DNA from: an uncultured Pelagibacteraceae bacterium
Lineage (GTDB): Bacteria > Pseudomonadota > Alphaproteobacteria > Pelagibacterales > Pelagibacteraceae
Reading direction: 5' to 3'
DNA length: 64,000 nucleotides
Assembly: GCA_902570695.1 (NCBI GenBank)
Contig: CACFZE010000004.1
Location: forward strand, 38,989-102,988
A program made the position numbers and the translations under genes. Positions 53,764 to 64,000 of this stretch are shown here, in pieces. The notes under the pieces are model-generated. The model saw nothing but the letters and a program-made list of their open reading frames with translations. It did no database searches and was not told the DNA's origin. How positions within the stretch are numbered: position 1 is the first letter of the stretch; every line of letters starts with the position of its first letter.

Positions 53764-55338
53764 ATGTCAGATAAAGAAAAATTATACATATTTGATACTA
53801 CCATGCGAGATGGTGAGCAATCCCCAGGCGCATCTATGAGTGTTGAAGAAAAAATTCAGATTTCAAGAGTATTTGACGAAATGGGAATAGACATCGTTGA
53901 AGCAGGTTTTCCAATAGCATCACCAGGAGATTTTGAAGCAGTTTCTGAAATTAGTAAAATAATGAAAAACTCAATCCCATGCGGCCTTTCAAGAGCACTT
54001 AAAAAAGATATTGATGCATGCCATGAGTCGTTGAAACATGCACCACGATTTAGAATTCATACTTTTATTTCCACAAGTCCTTTACATATGAAACACAAAC
54101 TTGAAATGACAAACGATCAGGTTCTAGATGCAATTAAAGAAAGCGTTACATATGCAAGAAACTTTACTGATGATGTCGAGTGGTCATGCGAAGATGGAAC
54201 TAGAACTGATATGGATTTTATGTGTAAAACAGTCGAGCTTGCAATTAACTGTGGAGCCAAAACTATAAATATTCCAGATACAGTTGGATATTCTATTCCA
54301 GAAGAATTTGCAAAAACAATCAAACATCTAAAGAATAATGTTCCAAACATAGACAAAGCAATATTATCTGCACACTGTCACAATGATCTTGGCCTAGCAG
54401 TAGCAAATGCATTGGCTGGAGTATCAGAGGGTGTAAGACAAATAGAGTGTACAATTAATGGAATAGGCGAAAGAGCAGGTAATGCTGCATTAGAAGAAGT
54501 AGTTATGGCAATTAAAACTAGAAATGATTTGATGCCTTACAATACAGGCATTAAAACAGAATTAATAAGTAAAGCCTCCAAAATAGTTTCAAATGCAACT
54601 GGCTTTCCAGTTCAATTTAATAAAGCAATAGTTGGAAAAAATGCTTTTGCTCATGAGTCAGGAATTCATCAAGATGGGATGTTAAAGAATAGAGAAACTT
54701 ATGAAATTATGACTCCAGAGAGTGTAGGTGTTAAGAAAACCTCACTTGTTATGGGTAAACATTCAGGACGGCATGCTTTTAAAGACAAATTATCTGACTT
54801 AGGTTATTCAGATCTTACAGATGATATTATCCAAGCTGCTTTTGGAAAATTTAAAGTTTTAGCTGATAAAAAGAAACATATATACGATGAAGATATAGTC
54901 GCGTTAGTTGATGATAGTTTAATTGTAGATAATAAAATAAATGCAATTAATTTAAAATCTTTAAAAGTATTTGCTGGAACAGGGGAACCACAAAAAGCGG
55001 AAATGACATTAGATGTTTACGGTGATATTAAAAATACAACTGAAACAGGGGATGGACCAGTTGATGCAATATTTAAATGTATAAAAAAATTATTTCCTCA
55101 CGATGTAAAATTATCTCTTTACCAAGTACACGCAGTAACAGAAGGCACAGATGCTCAAGCAACAGTTAGTGTAAAAATTGAAGAAAATGACAGAACAACA
55201 GTAGGCCAATCAGCTGATACTGATACTTTGGTTGCTTCTGCAAACGCATATTTAAATGCATTGAATAAAATGCTTATAAAACGTGAGAAAAAAGCACCTT
55301 CTCAAAATATTAAACATCAAAAAGTGAAAGGAATATAA
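53764..55338 (+). CDS. leuA: 2-isopropylmalate synthase
   Basis: YIFDTTMRDGEQSPGASMSVEEK, SAHCHNDLGLAVANALAG, GIGERAGNAALEEV. ATG at 53764 preferred over 53743. Confidence 0.97.
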   Translation: MSDKEKLYIFDTTMRDGEQSPGASMSVEEKIQISRVFDEMGIDIVEAGFPIASPGDFEAVSEISKIMKNSIPCGLSRALKKDIDACHESLKHAPRFRIHTFISTSPLHMKHKLEMTNDQVLDAIKESVTYARNFTDDVEWSCEDGTRTDMDFMCKTVELAINCGAKTINIPDTVGYSIPEEFAKTIKHLKNNVPNIDKAILSAHCHNDLGLAVANALAGVSEGVRQIECTINGIGERAGNAALEEVVMAIKTRNDLMPYNTGIKTELISKASKIVSNATGFPVQFNKAIVGKNAFAHESGIHQDGMLKNRETYEIMTPESVGVKKTSLVMGKHSGRHAFKDKLSDLGYSDLTDDIIQAAFGKFKVLADKKKHIYDEDIVALVDDSLIVDNKINAINLKSLKVFAGTGEPQKAEMTLDVYGDIKNTTETGDGPVDAIFKCIKKLFPHDVKLSLYQVHAVTEGTDAQATVSVKIEENDRTTVGQSADTDTLVASANAYLNALNKMLIKREKKAPSQNIKHQKVKGI

Positions 55339-55342
55339 TTAA

Positions 55343-56374
<1,032 letters not shown>

Positions 56375-56379
56375 ATATT

Positions 56380-57216
56380 ATGTCAACAGAATCGAGTAGA
56401 GATGATTTTATTATTGCTATTCGTTCAGCATTTTTAAAAAAAGGAAATAGACAAAAATTTTCTTTATTTACATTATTAATTATATCTATTTTAGTTTTAT
56501 CTTTAGAGTATTTTAAAACTGGTCCAATTAATCAATTTAGGTCTATCACAAAAGACATAATATTCAGAGGATCGTATGTTGCATCAAGTCCATTCAAATA
56601 TGTGAAAGATAAATATTATCTTTTTCAAGATCATATGAGCATGTATGAAGAGTTTTCAGTTTTAAGGGATAAAGATCTTGATTTAGAAACACTTAGAAAA
56701 GAAGTCGTTTTTTATAAATCTGAGAATGCTCTTTTGAAAAAGTTAATTGAAGAAAGAGATTTGTACTCTAAAGAATATATGTTAACTAAAATTTTATTGG
56801 ATAAACAAAGCCCCTATTTAAAGTCTTTAATAATTAACAAGGGTCAAAAAAATGGAGTTAAACTAGGATCTGCTGTAAAAGATCGACTATATTATATCGG
56901 AAAAGTTGTAAATGTTAACTTTTTGAGCTCACGGGTATTGCTTGCTAATGATCTTAATAGCAAAATCCCTATTATTATTGAGCCAAGTGGTATTAATGCA
57001 ATACTATCAGGAAACGGAAATGATCAGTATGCAGAGTTAGAATACTTACCTAAAGATAATCAAATAAAAGAAAACGAAATTGTATACACCTCAGGGTCAG
57101 ATGGCATAATTCCAGATACAATTCCTGTTGGAAAAATAATAATTCAAAATAACAAGAAGTACGTAAAGTTCTTTAGTAACTTAAATCAGCTTAATTATGT
57201 GCAGGTGAATAAGTAA
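56380..57216 (+). CDS. mreC: Rod shape-determining protein MreC
   Basis: TM segment, coiled coil, beta domains with INKGQKNGVKLGSAV; between mreB and mreD. Confidence 0.92.
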   Translation: MSTESSRDDFIIAIRSAFLKKGNRQKFSLFTLLIISILVLSLEYFKTGPINQFRSITKDIIFRGSYVASSPFKYVKDKYYLFQDHMSMYEEFSVLRDKDLDLETLRKEVVFYKSENALLKKLIEERDLYSKEYMLTKILLDKQSPYLKSLIINKGQKNGVKLGSAVKDRLYYIGKVVNVNFLSSRVLLANDLNSKIPIIIEPSGINAILSGNGNDQYAELEYLPKDNQIKENEIVYTSGSDGIIPDTIPVGKIIIQNNKKYVKFFSNLNQLNYVQVNK

Positions 57217-57217
57217 A

Positions 57218-57739
57218 ATGGCCAGAGGAGATATAAAAATTTATCAATACCTATTAAATGGTTTTCCAATTATTTTATTATTTTTCTTTGCTTTAACAGG
57301 CTACTCATTTTCATTCAATATATTTAAAATTAATATTTCATTTAATTTTATTCACTTAATTGTTTTTTATTGGGTTTTAAGGAAACCCGAAATGCTTGGA
57401 TACGGACTTATTTTTTTTGCAGGTATTATAAATGATGTTGTACAAAACTTACCCATTGGAGTTTCATCAATAAATTATCTTTTACTCTGTGTTATTGCAT
57501 CTTTTTTTAGGACAAGAACTCTAGTTCCTAATTTGATTTATGATTGGATATTATTTTTTATCGCGATATTAATTATTAGCTCAATTCATTTTACAGTATT
57601 AGCAATTTTTTTTGATGGAAATATTAGTTATGGGGCTTTAATGTCAACAGCCTTTTTTTCATTTTTGATTTATCCAGCAGTGGCAAAAATATTTAATCAA
57701 ATTTATTTACTAGGTTTAAGACAAGAAAATGTTGAATAG
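57218..57739 (+). CDS. mreD: Rod shape-determining protein MreD
   Basis: Polytopic membrane protein in mreC-mreD-mrdA order; YGLIFFAGIINDVVQNLPIGVSSINYLL. Confidence 0.85.
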   Translation: MARGDIKIYQYLLNGFPIILLFFFALTGYSFSFNIFKINISFNFIHLIVFYWVLRKPEMLGYGLIFFAGIINDVVQNLPIGVSSINYLLLCVIASFFRTRTLVPNLIYDWILFFIAILIISSIHFTVLAIFFDGNISYGALMSTAFFSFLIYPAVAKIFNQIYLLGLRQENVE

Positions 57740-59678
57740 AGGAAGAAACATAGAAAAGGGTAGAGTTATAACTAGGAGGATGTTTATCCTAGCTGCTGCA
57801 AAAATATTACTTTTTGCTGGTATATCTTCAAGGTTATATAATTTACAAATTTCTGACAGAGAAAAGTATGAAATTTTATCAGATAAAAATAGAATACGTG
57901 AGTGGAAAACTCCTCCTCAGAGAGGCATAATTCTAGATAACTTTAATAAAGTACTAGCAAGCAATGATAGAGTTTTTCAGCTACACTTAATATTAGATGA
58001 AATTAATGATTTTGATGTAACAATATTCAAAATTAAAAATTTAATTGGTTTAGATCAATTTGAAATTAAAAAATTATATAAAAAAAAGGAGAGATTAAAA
58101 CCTTGGGATACATTAGTAGTTTCAGATAATTTAACTTGGGAACAATTCTCAAAAATTAATCTATATTTACATGAATTAGAAGGTGCAAAACCTGTATTAT
58201 CGACATCTAGGTTTTATCCCTATGCGAATGACTTAGTACATATAGTTGGTTATGTTGGTGACGCTAGTCTAAAAGATCTTGAGAAACCCGAGATAAAAGA
58301 AAATTTTGTTCCAGGTCTAAAAGTTGGAAAATATGGAATAGAAAATTCACAAGAAAAAATGTTAATAGGTAATTACGGTATCAAAAGATATGAAGTTAAT
58401 GCATCTGGAAAAAGAATAAGCCAAATAGATTATATAAAAGAAAGACAAGGCAATAAAGTTAACTTAACTATAGATATAGAAATTCAAAAATATGCTCAAG
58501 AGCTGCTTAAAGGAAAAGCAGGCTCAATATGCGCAATGGACATATATACTGGAGAAGTTGTTGCAATGGCATCATCACCAACCTATGATCCAAATAAATT
58601 TACACATGGAATTAATCAAAAAGATTGGCAAGAAATTAGAAATAATCCTCTAAAACCATTGATAAATAAGTCTATTGCAGGACTTTATTCTCCCGGTTCG
58701 ACTTTTAAGCCATTAGTTGCTCTAGCAGCTCTAGAATATGGAATTTTAGATCCCGATAAAACAATAAGATGTAAAGGTCATAAGCATCCATATGAACTAT
58801 ATGGAGTTAAATATCATTGTTGGAAAAAAGAAGGTCACGGTTACATGAAGTTGAGAAATGCAATCAAACAATCTTGCGATATTTACTTTTATGAAATGGC
58901 AAGATTACTAGGTGTTGATAAATTATCTATAATTGCAAAAAGATATGGGCTAGGGGCTAATGTACTTGGAGATCTTTATAACGATGAAAAAAATGGATTG
59001 GTTCCAGACACTAAATGGAAGAGACGTGCGTTGGAGCAAAGTTGGTATTTAGGAGAAACTGTTATCAATGGTATTGGGCAAGGATATATCCAGACTACTC
59101 CACTTCAACTTTGTCTAATGACTGCACAAATTGCAAATGGAGGATATAAAATAAAACCTCATATTATAAAAGATGACTCAATAAATTATAAGGATGTAAT
59201 AAATAAAATTAAATTAGATCAATCTAATTTTCCTTTGCATGAAAGAAATTACTTAGATGACATAAAAGTTGAATTTTATCAAAGAATGTATCATAGAAAA
59301 TCTAATATTAATTTTGTTTTAGATGCAATGTTTGGCTCTACAAATGAGCAATATGGAACATCCTACAAATCTCGCTATGATGATCCCAAATATCAATTTG
59401 CTGGTAAAACTGGAACATCACAAGTTAGAAGAATAACTGATCTTGATAGAGAACTAGATTTAGATACTGATCAAATTGAGTATAAAAAAAGAGATCATGC
59501 ACTGTATGTTGCTTTTGCGCCATATAAGGATCCACGATATGCAATAAGTGTTATTATTGAACATGGAGGCTCTGGTAGTAAAGCTGCAGCCCCACTTGCA
59601 AGTAAATTAATTAAAAGAATTATTGACAGACATAAATTAAGAGAACGATATAATAACGGAAATACAAGTTTAGCATAA
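57729..59678 (+). CDS. mrdA: Penicillin-binding protein 2 (peptidoglycan DD-transpeptidase)
   Basis: RGIILDNFNKVLASND, YSPGSTFKPLVALAAL (SxxK), KQSCDIYFYEMA, FAGKTGTSQV (KTG). Confidence 0.96.
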   Translation: MLNRGRNIEKGRVITRRMFILAAAKILLFAGISSRLYNLQISDREKYEILSDKNRIREWKTPPQRGIILDNFNKVLASNDRVFQLHLILDEINDFDVTIFKIKNLIGLDQFEIKKLYKKKERLKPWDTLVVSDNLTWEQFSKINLYLHELEGAKPVLSTSRFYPYANDLVHIVGYVGDASLKDLEKPEIKENFVPGLKVGKYGIENSQEKMLIGNYGIKRYEVNASGKRISQIDYIKERQGNKVNLTIDIEIQKYAQELLKGKAGSICAMDIYTGEVVAMASSPTYDPNKFTHGINQKDWQEIRNNPLKPLINKSIAGLYSPGSTFKPLVALAALEYGILDPDKTIRCKGHKHPYELYGVKYHCWKKEGHGYMKLRNAIKQSCDIYFYEMARLLGVDKLSIIAKRYGLGANVLGDLYNDEKNGLVPDTKWKRRALEQSWYLGETVINGIGQGYIQTTPLQLCLMTAQIANGGYKIKPHIIKDDSINYKDVINKIKLDQSNFPLHERNYLDDIKVEFYQRMYHRKSNINFVLDAMFGSTNEQYGTSYKSRYDDPKYQFAGKTGTSQVRRITDLDRELDLDTDQIEYKKRDHALYVAFAPYKDPRYAISVIIEHGGSGSKAAAPLASKLIKRIIDRHKLRERYNNGNTSLA

Positions 59679-60808
59679 TGTTAAGAGAGAGAATACGAGC
59701 TAGCAATTACAGTTTTTTAGATAAATTAAGGTCTATTGATTATTTATTAATATTGTTAATCATTGCTATTGGATCAATTAGTGTATTTGCAATTTACTCT
59801 ACCGAAGGGGGTAAATTTTCTTTTTACACAAAAAATCATATAATTAGATTATCCATATTTTTTAATTTATTTTTAGTTTTATCTTTTGTAAGAGTTTCTA
59901 CATGGTATAAAAATGCTTACTTATTTTATGTTGTTGGATTAGTTTTATTAATAACAGTTTTATTTTTTGGAATTTCAGCCTCAGGAGCAACAAGATGGAT
60001 AAACTTATACTTTCTAAATTTACAACCGTCAGAATTAATGAAGATCGCTGTAATAGTATGTTTTGCAAGATATTATCATAGAATTCAAAATTCAGATATT
60101 CAAAGCTATAAGTTTTTAATCCAACCAATTATACTTTTAATAATTCCTTGCTATCTTGTTATACAGCAGCCTGACTTAGGAACTTCTATTTTAATTGCTG
60201 GAAGTGGAATCACTATAATTTGGTTGGCAGGATTAAATATTAAATACTTTGTTTACTCAGGATTGTTGTTATTAGTATCATTGCCTTTTGTTATATCTGT
60301 TTTAAAACCTTATCAAAAGTCTCGAATTCTAACTTTTTTTAATCCAGATAGAGATCCTTTAGGAGCAGGATATCAAATAATTCAATCAAAAATAGCTATT
60401 GGATCTGGTGGTTTTTTTGGGAAAGGATATTTAAAAGGTACACAAAGTTATCTGGAGTTTTTACCTGAAAAACACACAGACTTTATATTCACACTATTTT
60501 CTGAAGAATTTGGATTTCTTGGATCAATTATACTTTTATTTTTGTACATATTATTAATTTATAGAATAATAAATGTTGGACTGGTCTCAAGGAGTTTCTT
60601 TGCAAAATTATATTGCTTTGGTTTTGCTACAGCAATTTTTTTATATGTATTTGTTAACATAGCAATGGTTTTAGGAATGCTCCCAATTGTTGGTGCACCA
60701 TTGCCGATAATGTCTTATGGTGGATCATCTTTGTTATCTATAATGTTGGGATTGAGTATAGTTATGAGTTGTAAAATTTATAATCAGGAACAGATATCAG
60801 CCTATTAG
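59678..60808 (+). CDS. rodA: Rod shape-determining SEDS glycosyltransferase RodA
   Basis: SEDS topology; QPSELMKIA, QQPDLGTSILI, EKHTDFIFTLFSEEFGFLGS, GAPLPIMSYGGSSLLS. Confidence 0.95.
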   Translation: MLRERIRASNYSFLDKLRSIDYLLILLIIAIGSISVFAIYSTEGGKFSFYTKNHIIRLSIFFNLFLVLSFVRVSTWYKNAYLFYVVGLVLLITVLFFGISASGATRWINLYFLNLQPSELMKIAVIVCFARYYHRIQNSDIQSYKFLIQPIILLIIPCYLVIQQPDLGTSILIAGSGITIIWLAGLNIKYFVYSGLLLLVSLPFVISVLKPYQKSRILTFFNPDRDPLGAGYQIIQSKIAIGSGGFFGKGYLKGTQSYLEFLPEKHTDFIFTLFSEEFGFLGSIILLFLYILLIYRIINVGLVSRSFFAKLYCFGFATAIFLYVFVNIAMVLGMLPIVGAPLPIMSYGGSSLLSIMLGLSIVMSCKIYNQEQISAY

Positions 60809-62098
60809 TTATTTTCCATCTATAGCAACAATTGTTAAATCATCTTTTTGTGTGTGGCCCGCTCCCAAAATATCATCTATCATGGTTTTAAGTCTTTCAT
60901 TAATTGGAGTTGACTGATATTTTTTAATATAATTTTCAAATCCTTCAGATCCTAACATTTCTCCACTTGGATTTTTTATCTCTGTAATTCCATCAGTAAA
61001 AATATACATTGAGCTTTTTTCAAAAGTAATAGTATGCTCAGGATATTTCGTTTTAGGCATGATGCCTAGTGGTGGACCCGCTTCTGAAAAATTACTAAAA
61101 GTACCATCAGAAGAAAGTATCAAAGGAGGTTCATGACCTGCACTTGAAAGAAGTAGCTCTTTTTTATTTGAGTCGTATATACCTATTAGCATAGTAACAA
61201 ACATACCTCTTGAAATAGTTTCACATATTTCATTATTTAGTTGAAATAATAAATCTGATGCTGAAAAATTAGTTTTACTTAAACATCTATAAAGACTAGA
61301 TGCCTTTGACATCAACAAAGATGATTTAATACCTTTACCAGATACATCTGCTACTCCAAATCCATATTTTCCATCCCCTAGGTCTGAAAAATTATAAAAG
61401 TCACCTGAGACAACTTTAGCAGGAATATTAATTCCTGAAATTGGAAAGTCTTTTTCTTTATTTTTCGACAATAAAGATCTTTGAATTTCACCAACGATTT
61501 CTACTTCTTTTTGAATTTTATTTTTCTCAACCATTTCCTTTGCCATCTTTGCATTTCTAATTGCTAATGCAGCAGGAGCAGAAAGTGTTTCCAAAAGTTT
61601 TCTATCATCTTCGATAAAAAGTTTATCTTGGGTTTTCTTATTCAAGCAGTGTATTACTCCAATACATTCATTTGCAGCAATCAAAGGAGAACACAGAACT
61701 GAATATGTAGTAAAATTTGTTTTATTATCTAGATCAAAATAAAATTCTGCTATTTCTCTAACATCTTTTCTAACATTTCCTACACGAATACATTTTCTTT
61801 GCTGAACAGCCTTTCCCATAACACCATCTTTTAGATCTAATTCATATTCATCTAAATAATCTTGATGAAGTGAAGCAATACACTCAAATTTTTTCTTTTG
61901 ATCATTTATTAAAAAAATGTTTGCAGCTTCTGCATTTAGTCTTGCAATAATTACCCGCAATGCATTCATAAGAGTGTCATTTAAATCAAGAGATAAAGCA
62001 AAGTCTTGATTCATTTTTGTAACTAGCTCTAAATCAACGTTAACTTGTTCAGCTTCTTTTTTAGGTTCGATCGGTTTTTTTGATTTAAATAGAAACAT
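60809..62098 (-). CDS. GAF domain plus SpoIIE/PP2C-type serine phosphatase (RsbU-like)
   Basis: GAF region (IFLINDQKKKFECIASLHQDYLDEYELDLKDGVMGKAVQQ); PP2C motifs (PAKVVSGDFYNFSDLGDGKYGFGVADVSGKGIKSSLLMS, SAGHEPPLIL, FTDGITEIKNPSGEMLG). Confidence 0.92.
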   Translation of the reverse strand: MFLFKSKKPIEPKKEAEQVNVDLELVTKMNQDFALSLDLNDTLMNALRVIIARLNAEAANIFLINDQKKKFECIASLHQDYLDEYELDLKDGVMGKAVQQRKCIRVGNVRKDVREIAEFYFDLDNKTNFTTYSVLCSPLIAANECIGVIHCLNKKTQDKLFIEDDRKLLETLSAPAALAIRNAKMAKEMVEKNKIQKEVEIVGEIQRSLLSKNKEKDFPISGINIPAKVVSGDFYNFSDLGDGKYGFGVADVSGKGIKSSLLMSKASSLYRCLSKTNFSASDLLFQLNNEICETISRGMFVTMLIGIYDSNKKELLLSSAGHEPPLILSSDGTFSNFSEAGPPLGIMPKTKYPEHTITFEKSSMYIFTDGITEIKNPSGEMLGSEGFENYIKKYQSTPINERLKTMIDDILGAGHTQKDDLTIVAIDGK

Positions 62099-62106
62099 TT
62101 ATTTAA

Positions 62107-62178
62107 CTAGTATTTTAAGCAATTTTTGGTAAATTTTTCAACAATGGAGATTATAATTAATACACCTAATTTATACAT
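62107..62178 (-). CDS. Candidate 23-aa upstream ORF before the GAF/SpoIIE gene
   Basis: ATG TAT AAA TTA GGT ... TAC TAG encoding MYKLGVLIIISIVEKFTKNCLKY; GGAGGT (62181-62186 on the complement) two bases upstream; stop 8 nt before the phosphatase ATG. Too short for the supplied ORF track. Confidence 0.25.
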   Translation of the reverse strand: MYKLGVLIIISIVEKFTKNCLKY

Positions 62179-62257
62179 CCACCTCCAGGATGCAATCTTA
62201 ATGGTTCAGTATGTAATAGACGGATTCATTCACATTACATCAAACATTAAATTATAA
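62144..62257 (+). CDS. Candidate 37-aa small ORF upstream of and in frame with the prepilin peptidase
   Basis: ATG GAG ATT ... AAA TTA TAA encoding MEIIINTPNLYIHLQDAILMVQYVIDGFIHITSNIKL; no clear SD. Confidence 0.2.
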   Translation: MEIIINTPNLYIHLQDAILMVQYVIDGFIHITSNIKL

Positions 62258-62266
62258 TCATATTCT

Positions 62267-63031
62267 GTGGACTTCATATTTGTACTTGTTCTAGGAGCAC
62301 TTTGGGGAAGTTTTGCGAATGTATGTATATATCGTTTGCCTTTAGGAAAAGGAGTTGTGTCAGGAAGATCATTTTGTACAATTTGTAATAAATTAATAAT
62401 TTGGAAAGATAATATTCCGATAATTTCTTTTTTACTTTTAAAAGGTAAGTGTAGACAATGTAACAAAAAAATCTCTTCCCAATACTTATTGGTAGAGGTA
62501 ATAAGTATTTTACTATTTTTAATTATATACTTCCTATATGGAATTAGTATTACAACGTTACTTTTATTAATTTTAAGTTTAAGTTTTTTAATAATTTTTT
62601 TTATTGATTTTAAACATTACATCATTCCAAATATTCTATCATTTTCAATGATGTTTCTGGGTTTTATAAAATCTTTTATACCAAGTTTAAATCCAATGTT
62701 TCCTAATTATATTAATTCTTTAATTGGCGGAATATTTGGATATGGAATTATTTGGTCTATAATTTTTTTTTATAAACAAATAAGAAAAAAAGAAGGCATG
62801 GGTTTAGGAGATGCTAAACTACTATCTGCAGTTGGATTTTGGTTTGGATGGTTTTCCATACCTTTTGTGATTTTTTTATCTTCGATAATTGCATTATTAT
62901 CGGTAACACCAAGTTTGATAAATAAATCAAAAAAATTTTCTTCTCAAATTCCATTTGGGCCTTATATTATTCTTGGAACATTGATATATTTGGTATTTGA
63001 AAGTAATATCAGATCAATAATTTTTTATTAA
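62267..63031 (+). CDS. Type IV prepilin peptidase (A24 family)
   Basis: GSFANVCIYRLP, two CxxC motifs (CTIC, CRQC), GMGLGDAKLLSAVGFWFG (GxGD active site); GTG start. Confidence 0.93.
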   Translation: MDFIFVLVLGALWGSFANVCIYRLPLGKGVVSGRSFCTICNKLIIWKDNIPIISFLLLKGKCRQCNKKISSQYLLVEVISILLFLIIYFLYGISITTLLLLILSLSFLIIFFIDFKHYIIPNILSFSMMFLGFIKSFIPSLNPMFPNYINSLIGGIFGYGIIWSIIFFYKQIRKKEGMGLGDAKLLSAVGFWFGWFSIPFVIFLSSIIALLSVTPSLINKSKKFSSQIPFGPYIILGTLIYLVFESNIRSIIFY

Positions 63032-63043
63032 TCATTAAAATTT

Positions 63044-63922
63044 ATGTTTGAAAAAATAATAAGTTATACTTCTGCAATTGTTGTTGGCAATTCTGAGAAA
63101 ATTAAATTGACTTTAGCAGCAATCGTTTCAGAAGGAAGCATACTGATAGAAGATTACCCAGGATCAGGCAAGACAACTTTTGCAAAAGCTATCACACAAA
63201 GTTTAGGTCTAAATTTTAAAAGAGTTCAATTCACTTCAGATCTTTTGCCAAGTGATATACTTGGATTTAATATTTTTTTAGATGGTAAATTGAATTTCCA
63301 GAAAGGTCCAATTTTTACTAATATTGTTTTGGCAGATGAATTAAATAGGGGTAGTCCAAAATCTCAAAGTGCTTTTCTTGAAGCGATGGAAGAAAAAAAT
63401 GTTTCAATTGATGGAATAAGCCATTCTCTTCCAGAGCCTTTTTTTGTAATTGCCACACAAAATCCTATGGATTCATCTGGCACAAGCTCTCTTCCAGATT
63501 CTCAACTAGATAGATTTATGATTTCCTATTCTTTATCAGATTTAAATGATGAAGACAAAATAGAGATGTTAAAGAAAGAAATTAATTTTGATCAACAAAA
63601 ATCTGAAAATATAGATTGGCAAAAAATAAAAGAAAGAAAAAATATGATAACTGTTAAAAATGAGATTTATAAATATGTTGTAAGTGTAGAGCAAAGAATT
63701 CAAAGTCTTGATCAAAAAATTTATGTTTCTGCCAGATGTTTAAAACAAATAATTGATTTAGCTAGGGGTTGGGCAATTATTAACAATAAAGATTATGTAA
63801 CTCACCAGGATATCAAAGATACAATTCCTTATATTTTAAGGCATAGAATAAGGTTTTTAAATCAAGAGGAAAAAATAGAATTCGTTAATAAAGAGATACT
63901 TGATAAGATTGATATTAGTTAA
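63044..63922 (+). CDS. MoxR-family AAA+ ATPase
   Basis: LIEDYPGSGKTTFAKAI, RVQFTSDLLPSDILGFNIF, LADELNRGSPKSQSAFLEAMEEKNVSIDG, FVIATQNPMDSSGTSSLPDSQLDRFM. Confidence 0.95.
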   Translation: MFEKIISYTSAIVVGNSEKIKLTLAAIVSEGSILIEDYPGSGKTTFAKAITQSLGLNFKRVQFTSDLLPSDILGFNIFLDGKLNFQKGPIFTNIVLADELNRGSPKSQSAFLEAMEEKNVSIDGISHSLPEPFFVIATQNPMDSSGTSSLPDSQLDRFMISYSLSDLNDEDKIEMLKKEINFDQQKSENIDWQKIKERKNMITVKNEIYKYVVSVEQRIQSLDQKIYVSARCLKQIIDLARGWAIINNKDYVTHQDIKDTIPYILRHRIRFLNQEEKIEFVNKEILDKIDIS

Positions 63923-64000
63923 TGTTAATTCAATCTCTAAATAGATTTAATCAAATAAATTTTAAAAATTTCTTCAAATTAAAAAACAATTCAAAAATAT
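63922..64000 (+). CDS. Start of an ORF truncated by the window end, possibly a DUF58 protein
   Basis: Open frame from ATG overlapping the moxR stop: MLIQSLNRFNQINFKNFFKLKNNSKI; DUF58 suggested only by the usual moxR-DUF58 order. Confidence 0.4.
   Translation, partial: MLIQSLNRFNQINFKNFFKLKNNSKI

Noticed and set aside
62230-62466. 78-aa minus-strand ORF overlapping the prepilin peptidase start
   Set aside because: Antisense to the conserved GSFANVCIYRLP/CxxC region; no motifs.

Overview
This window is a very AT-rich, densely packed alphaproteobacterial chromosome segment. Its synteny, tRNA/tmRNA structure and protein character look like SAR11/Pelagibacterales; that assignment is inference and no search was run. 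It is almost entirely core genome. In order: a 5'-truncated transaldolase; tRNA-fMet; rpsU; trcR-like; rpmE; suhB; efp; a thiE-fba-pgk-gap-tkt carbon-metabolism run; a zapA-fthC-ymdB-yebC-RuvC-like-tolQRAB-pal-cpoB-tilS-ftsH-folP-glmM-thiD-purA run; rpoH; rluD; tRNA-Arg; an ABC-2 exporter; Sua5/TsaC; xseB-ispA-dxs; aroC; pdxH; ispB; S49 peptidase; glyQS; ppdK; nadCA; tRNA-Leu; a circularly permuted tmRNA; thyX; mrp; hflKC-degP-miaA; ilvBHC-leuA; mreBCD-mrdA-rodA; a GAF/SpoIIE phosphatase; a prepilin peptidase; a MoxR ATPase; and the start of a further ORF. I saw no transposons, prophage, CRISPR array or obvious defence island. The items most worth a second look are: the permuted two-piece tmRNA on the minus strand (deduced tag ANESYALAA); a phage-type RuvC-like nuclease in the usual ruvC slot with no ruvAB beside it; the 168-bp divergent gap at 62099-62266, which carries two small ORFs and a hairpin displaying an SD/anti-SD motif; a possibly leaderless ilvB; and extreme convergent packing, including genes sharing a TTAA for both stop codons. 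I did not find a convincing undescribed multi-gene system.
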